Origin: Sinomonas mesophila
GTDB taxonomy: Bacteria; Actinomycetota; Actinomycetes; Actinomycetales; Micrococcaceae
DNA: 64,000 nt
Assembly: GCF_001999765.1 (NCBI RefSeq)
Contig: NZ_KV908328.1
Location: forward strand, 84,780-148,779
Reading direction: 5' to 3'
Part shown: positions 60,377 through 64,000 of the stretch, in pieces
Layout of the letters: each line of letters opens with the position of its first letter
Position numbering within the stretch: position 1 is the first letter of the stretch
Notes under the pieces: model-generated
Told to the model about the DNA's origin: nothing
Database searches by the model: none
The model's input: the letters and a program-made list of their open reading frames with translations, nothing else
Position numbers and translations under genes: made by a program

Positions 60377-61075
60377 ATGCGAGTGCTCATCGTCGAGGAC
60401 GACGACGCGATGGCGTCGGCGCTGCTCGCGGCCGTCGGCTCGGCGGGCCTCGACGGCCACCGGGTGGCCCGCGGCTCCGACGCCCTCCTGGCCCACCGGG
60501 ACTTCGACGTGGTCCTCCTCGACCTCGGCCTGCCGGACATGGACGGCCTCGAGGTCCTGCGCAAGCTGCGCCAGGTCACGCATTGCCCGATCCTCATCCT
60601 CACGGCGCGGGACGACGAGCGCAGCGTGGTCCTCGGCCTCCGCCAGGGCGCCGACGACTACCTCGTCAAGCCGGTCAAGCTCGTCGAGCTCCTCGCTCGC
60701 ATCGAGGCCGTCGCCCGGCGCGTGGCCCGCGGCGGCGGGACCGTGGCGCACAGCCTCCGCGCGGGCCCGGTGAGCGTCGACCTCGACCGGCGGGAGGCCG
60801 CCGTCGACGGCCGCGCGCTGCACCTGACGGCGACCGAATTCGAGCTCCTCGCGCTCCTCGTGCGGCATGCGGGCTCGGTCGTCACCCGGGAGCAGATCCT
60901 GGACGCCCTCTGGGGGGACGCGTTCCTCACGACGTCCCGGTCCCTCGACGTCCACCTCTCCGGGCTCCGCTCGAAGCTCAGCCTTCCGGGGTTCATCGTC
61001 AACGTCCGCGGGGTCGGGTACCGGATCGAGACGGCCCCCCATGGGGTGCGGCCCGGGGAGGCAGGGCGGCCGTGA
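60377..61075 (+). CDS. OmpR-family response regulator
   Basis: A 232-residue regulator: receiver domain with the acidic pair VEDDD, phospho-Asp in VVLLDLGLPDMDG, Thr/Lys in LTAR and YLVKPV; then a winged helix (LTATEFELLALLVRHAGSVVT ... LDVHLSGLRSKL ... VRGVGYRIE). It resembles TctD-type regulators of tricarboxylate or dicarboxylate uptake. Its stop overlaps the kinase start (GTGA). The upstream gap has a TAGGCT box and AT-rich direct repeats suited to binding. Confidence 0.94.
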   Translation: MRVLIVEDDDAMASALLAAVGSAGLDGHRVARGSDALLAHRDFDVVLLDLGLPDMDGLEVLRKLRQVTHCPILILTARDDERSVVLGLRQGADDYLVKPVKLVELLARIEAVARRVARGGGTVAHSLRAGPVSVDLDRREAAVDGRALHLTATEFELLALLVRHAGSVVTREQILDALWGDAFLTTSRSLDVHLSGLRSKLSLPGFIVNVRGVGYRIETAPHGVRPGEAGRP

Positions 61076-62526
61076 GGCTGAGGGTCCTCGGCATCCTGAG
61101 CGTCGTCACGGCGCTCATCGTCCTCGCGGTCGCGGCCTCGATCCTGGCCTCGGCGAGCCGCGAGCTCACCCAGGAGCTGCAGATCAACCGCGCCGCGGCC
61201 CTCGGGCGGTTCGCCCAGGTCGCCTACGACTCGACCCTCGACGGCGACTCGGCCCAGCTGCAGCGGGACATGGACCGCTACTCCTCGCTCTATGGCGAGG
61301 GCCTCGTCATCCGGTCCCCGACGGCGACTCTCACCTCGGGCGGCCTCAGCCCGGACCGGCCCGACATCGCGGAGGCCCTCGCCCGGGCGCGGCTCAACCT
61401 CGACGACACGGCGCTGTCCCCGCTCGCGCCCTTCGGCCCGGCGTCCGAGACGATGTCCCGGCCGTTCGGCACGGGCAGCCAGGTGCTCGGCGAGGCCGTG
61501 CTCGACGTCGACCTCGAGCCCGCGCGGGCGAGGCTGCGGGAGCGCTGGGCGTTCGTCGCGCTCGGCGCGGTCGCCGTGTGGGCGCTCCTGCTGCTCGGCG
61601 CGGGGCGCGTGACCGGCTGGGTCCTGCGGCCGGTGCACCGGCTCACCGAGGCCGTCGCGGAGCTGGGCTCGTCGGGCCGCGCGGCCCCGCTGCCGGAGGA
61701 CGGCCCGCCCGAGCTCAGGGCGCTCAGCCGGGCCTTCACCTCGATGTCGCAGACCGTGGCCGAGAGCCTCGAGTCGCAGCGCCAGTTCATCGCGGACGCG
61801 GCGCACCAGCTGCGCAACCCCGTCGGTGCGCTCCGGCTGCGCACGGACCTCCTCGGGCTCGAGCTCGCCACCGAGGCGCAGCGGGAGGCCGCCGGCAGGG
61901 CGTCGGGCGAGCTCGACCGGGTCGAGTCCGTCCTCGCGGACCTCCTCCGCCTCGCCGCCGCCGAGCACCGGGCATCGGAACTCGCGGCGCCGGCGGAGGT
62001 GGGAGCCCCCGGCCCCCTCGACCCGTACCCGGTCCTCGCCGAGGCCGTCGAGCACGCCGGGCCCGAGGCGCGGCGGGTCGGCGTCGAGCTGCGCCTCGCC
62101 GGGCCTCCGCCGGAGCCCCTGCGGATCCGCTGCGACGAGGGCGACCTGGCCGAGATGGCCGGCGAGCTCATCGGCAACGCCCTCAAGTACGCGCCCGGTG
62201 CAAGGGTGACCGTGTCCGCCCGGGCCGGCGGCGGCATCGTCTCCGTCGAGGTGGCCGACGACGGCCCCGGCCTGAGCGCGGACGAGCGCTCCGCCGCGAC
62301 CACGCGCTTCTGGCGGTCCCCGCGGCATCAGGGCATCCAGGGCACGGGGCTCGGCATGGCCATCGTGGAGCGGCTTGCGGGGGCGAACGGCGCCCGCCTC
62401 GACCTGGCGCCTGTCGAGCCGCATGGGCTCGTGGCACGGCTCGACTTCCCGGAGGCGGGTCCGGGGAAGGCCGCGCCCGGAGGTGCCGCGCCCCGAAAGG
62501 CCGCGCCCGGAGAGGCAGGGCCATGA
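61072..62526 (+). CDS. Sensor histidine kinase (TctE-like)
   Basis: A 484-residue kinase. TM1 is at residues 3-23, an extracytoplasmic domain of about 135 residues follows, TM2 is near 161-183, then HAMP, the H-box DAAHQLRNPVGALRLR, and an ATPase domain with ELIGNALKYAPG, VADDGPGLS and GTGLGMAIVERL. A low-complexity PGKAAPGGAAPRKAAPGEA tail ends the protein. GTG 61072 overlaps the regulator stop. It probably reads the TAXI lipoprotein encoded next, with which it overlaps by ATGA. Confidence 0.93.
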   Translation: MRLRVLGILSVVTALIVLAVAASILASASRELTQELQINRAAALGRFAQVAYDSTLDGDSAQLQRDMDRYSSLYGEGLVIRSPTATLTSGGLSPDRPDIAEALARARLNLDDTALSPLAPFGPASETMSRPFGTGSQVLGEAVLDVDLEPARARLRERWAFVALGAVAVWALLLLGAGRVTGWVLRPVHRLTEAVAELGSSGRAAPLPEDGPPELRALSRAFTSMSQTVAESLESQRQFIADAAHQLRNPVGALRLRTDLLGLELATEAQREAAGRASGELDRVESVLADLLRLAAAEHRASELAAPAEVGAPGPLDPYPVLAEAVEHAGPEARRVGVELRLAGPPPEPLRIRCDEGDLAEMAGELIGNALKYAPGARVTVSARAGGGIVSVEVADDGPGLSADERSAATTRFWRSPRHQGIQGTGLGMAIVERLAGANGARLDLAPVEPHGLVARLDFPEAGPGKAAPGGAAPRKAAPGEAGP

Positions 62527-63491
62527 GAGGCGCGCCCGTGATCGGCCGGCGCGCCCTGCTGCGCGGGGGCGCCGGCGCGGCCCTCGCCGGCCTCCTCGCG
62601 GGATGCACGCGGGCCCCGGAACCTGGGGCGGTCACGGTCGCCGGCGGCGAGCCAGGCGGCTTCTACCTCGAGTTCGCCTCCCTGCTCGCCGAGGCCCTGA
62701 CCCGGCACGGCGTGGCCCAGACGGCAGGTGCGCTCGAGACCGGCGGCAGCCTCGACAACATGGACCGGCTCGCTGCCGGCGAGGCCACCCTCGCGATCAC
62801 CCTCGCCGACGCCGCGGCGGAGCGCCTGGCCGGCCCCGCGCCGTCGTCCGCGCCCGGGCGGCTCGTCGCGCTCGGCAAGGTGTACGAGAACTACGTCCAC
62901 TGCATCGTCCGGCGGAACGCGGGGATCTCCACCCTCGCCGACCTCGCGGGCCGCTCGGCCGCCGTCGGCGATCCCCGGGCGGGCACCTCGCTCACGGCGC
63001 GCCGGCTCATCGAGGCCTCGGGCATCCCGGAGGGGTCGCTGCGCGAGGAGCCGCTCGGCCTGAACCAGGGGCTCGCGGCCCTGCGCGACGGTGCCGTCGA
63101 GGCGCTCTTCTGGTCGGGAGGCGTCCCGACGGCCGCGATCGCCTCGGCAAGCAGGGAGCTGAGCCTGGCCCTCCTCGACCTGTCGCCGCTCATCGCGCCC
63201 ACCCGGGCCCGCCACGGCGCCTTCTACGACCGCGTCCTGATCCCGGATGGCACCTACGCCGGCATCCCGGCGACCTGGACGGTCGGCGTCGCGAACCTGC
63301 TCCTGTGCCGTGAGGACCTCGACGCCGAGGTGGCCCGGCGGACGGTCGAGCTCCTGCTCACCCGGGCGGCCGAGCTCGTGCCCCGTTCGAGCCTCGGAGT
63401 CCAGTTCCTGAGCCCCGACACCCTCATCAACACCGCGGGCATCCCACTCCACCCGGGCGCCGAGGCCGCGTACAGGGCCTTCCACGGCTGA
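62523..63491 (+). CDS. TAXI-family substrate-binding lipoprotein (sensor accessory)
   Basis: A 322-residue exported protein with a Tat/lipoprotein-like signal (GRRALLRGGAGAALAGLLAGC) and a TAXI-type solute-binding fold (VTVAGGEPGGFYLEFASLLAEAL, ALETGGSLDNMDRLAAGEATLAI, VGDPRAGTSLTARRLIEASG). No TRAP membrane subunits are nearby. Coupled to a kinase by ATGA, it most likely presents a carboxylate ligand to that kinase rather than to a TRAP transporter. Confidence 0.9.
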   Translation: MRGAPVIGRRALLRGGAGAALAGLLAGCTRAPEPGAVTVAGGEPGGFYLEFASLLAEALTRHGVAQTAGALETGGSLDNMDRLAAGEATLAITLADAAAERLAGPAPSSAPGRLVALGKVYENYVHCIVRRNAGISTLADLAGRSAAVGDPRAGTSLTARRLIEASGIPEGSLREEPLGLNQGLAALRDGAVEALFWSGGVPTAAIASASRELSLALLDLSPLIAPTRARHGAFYDRVLIPDGTYAGIPATWTVGVANLLLCREDLDAEVARRTVELLLTRAAELVPRSSLGVQFLSPDTLINTAGIPLHPGAEAAYRAFHG

Positions 63492-63662
63492 GCGTCTGCA
63501 CCCGAATCCCCCCGGCCCGCAAGTGTTGGCTTGTGCCGGGTGCTGCGTCCGTTCACCCGGCAGAGGTCAACAATTGCGCGAGTTCCGGGCCCCTAGACTT
63601 CCGGCGTCGACGGCGTAAGGTGAAAAGGTGAGTCGTCTCACAGCACGCGTGTGGAGGTCACG

Positions 63663-63899
63663 ATGAGCCTGTTCAAGAAGCGCAAGGACGCGGAGCCGGA
63701 GGCGAAAGCCGAGGCGGGCGCCGAGGCCGAGGAAGGTGCCGAGGCGCCAGCAAAGCCCAAGCGCGAGGTCCATGCCTTCCGGCAGATCCCTCCGTACGAG
63801 ATGGACGAAGAGCTCGCCAGGCGCATCGCGATGCGCGCCTACGGCGACGACGACCACGACGGCGAGCCGGACATCCCGGCCGCGCAGTTCCCAGGCTGA
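63663..63899 (+). CDS. Small acidic protein, unknown function
   Basis: A 78-residue soluble protein. The N-terminus is MSLFKKRKD, followed by an Ala/Glu repeat region (AEAKAEAGAEAEEGAEA) and a folded-looking end (EVHAFRQIPPYEMDEELARRIAMRAYGDDD). GGAGG sits 5 nt before ATG 63663. TAGACT (63593-63598) and TAAGGT (63616-63621) are candidate -10 boxes in the 171-bp upstream gap, which holds nothing else I can identify. Codon use fits its neighbours. No family recognised. Confidence 0.7.
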   Translation: MSLFKKRKDAEPEAKAEAGAEAEEGAEAPAKPKREVHAFRQIPPYEMDEELARRIAMRAYGDDDHDGEPDIPAAQFPG

Positions 63900-63918
63900 G
63901 CCACTCCCGGCTGAGCGT

Positions 63919-64000
63919 TCAGCTCCCCGAGTGCGCCTCGAGGAACGAATAGACCTCCGTCTCGTCCACACCGGGGAAGGCCCCGGGTGGCATCGCCGCG
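63919..64000 (-). CDS. C-terminal end of an unidentified gene
   Basis: On the minus strand an open frame enters from the right edge and ends at 63919. The last residues read AMPPGAFPGVDETEVYSFLEAHSGS. Its codon pattern is coding-like and it converges on the small acidic protein gene, 19 bp away. Too little is present to name it. Confidence 0.6.
   Translation of the reverse strand, partial: AAMPPGAFPGVDETEVYSFLEAHSGS

Noticed and set aside
62523-63491. TRAP transporter locus
   Set aside because: No TRAP membrane subunit is encoded nearby; the gene is coupled to a kinase instead.

Overview
The window is very GC-rich bacterial DNA (visibly around 70% or more, with G/C at most third codon positions). 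GTG/TTG starts, ATGA/GTGA gene overlaps, many leaderless promoters, an IdeR/DmdR-type iron box and the gene families present (PEP carboxylase, Lhr with Nei2, a DUF4916 NUDIX-like protein, TAXI protein with sensor kinase) point to a free-living actinobacterium, most likely Micrococcaceae (Arthrobacter/Sinomonas-like). Genus is inference. I see no phage genes, insertion sequences, integrases or CRISPR array. One tRNA (Ser, anticodon CGA) is present. No gene-free gap exceeds about 230 bp.

Layout. 1-5.5 kb: tail of a two-component system, an EamA exporter, a decayed family-2 glycosyltransferase, and an ECF sigma factor flanked by two Ala/Pro-rich exported proteins, one probably its anti-sigma partner. 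5.6-10.7 kb: upp, a PAP2 phosphatase, tadA, then a tightly coupled ECF sigma-ogt-alkB-tag alkylation-repair operon, and a DedA protein apparently starting at CTG. 10.8-14.5 kb: tRNA-Ser, a sulfite-oxidase-fold molybdoenzyme, a His-rich membrane protein next to a YcnI copper-protein homologue, and a DUF4232 lipoprotein. 14.6-22.9 kb: lhr-nei2, a polysaccharide deacetylase, and an ArsR-type regulator with an SRPBCC protein. 23-31.5 kb: a regulated catabolic island (aldehyde dehydrogenase and DapA-like aldolase, divergent from a flavin monooxygenase, SnoaL-like protein, ProVWX-type importer and IclR regulator). Its monooxygenase is frameshifted and its flavin reductase is reduced to a C-terminal remnant.

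31.6-47 kb: hsp20, ppc, an RluA-type pseudouridine synthase, a macro-domain protein, DedA, a LysE exporter, DUF1684, an SDR, a GH76 glycosidase and an iron-regulated FbpABC importer. This stretch carries an unusual 21-bp tandem repeat at three places, one inserted in frame inside the GH76 gene. 47-58 kb: acylphosphatase, an amylo-1,6-glucosidase-like enzyme, an aminotransferase-fold protein with no lysine at all, YdeI-like, VOC-like, DUF4916, an unknown protein with a second 21-bp in-frame repeat, a serine hydrolase, tgt and a CynX-type MFS. 58.3-64 kb: a small membrane protein ending in a perfect hairpin, a KgtP-type metabolite:H+ symporter divergent from a response regulator-kinase-TAXI operon, a small acidic protein and the tail of an unidentified gene.

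The strongest candidates for undescribed biology are the 21-bp repeat family that enters coding sequence, the lysine-free aminotransferase homologue, the sigma-coupled alkylation-repair operon, and the monooxygenase/betaine-transporter island with matched operators in its divergent promoters.
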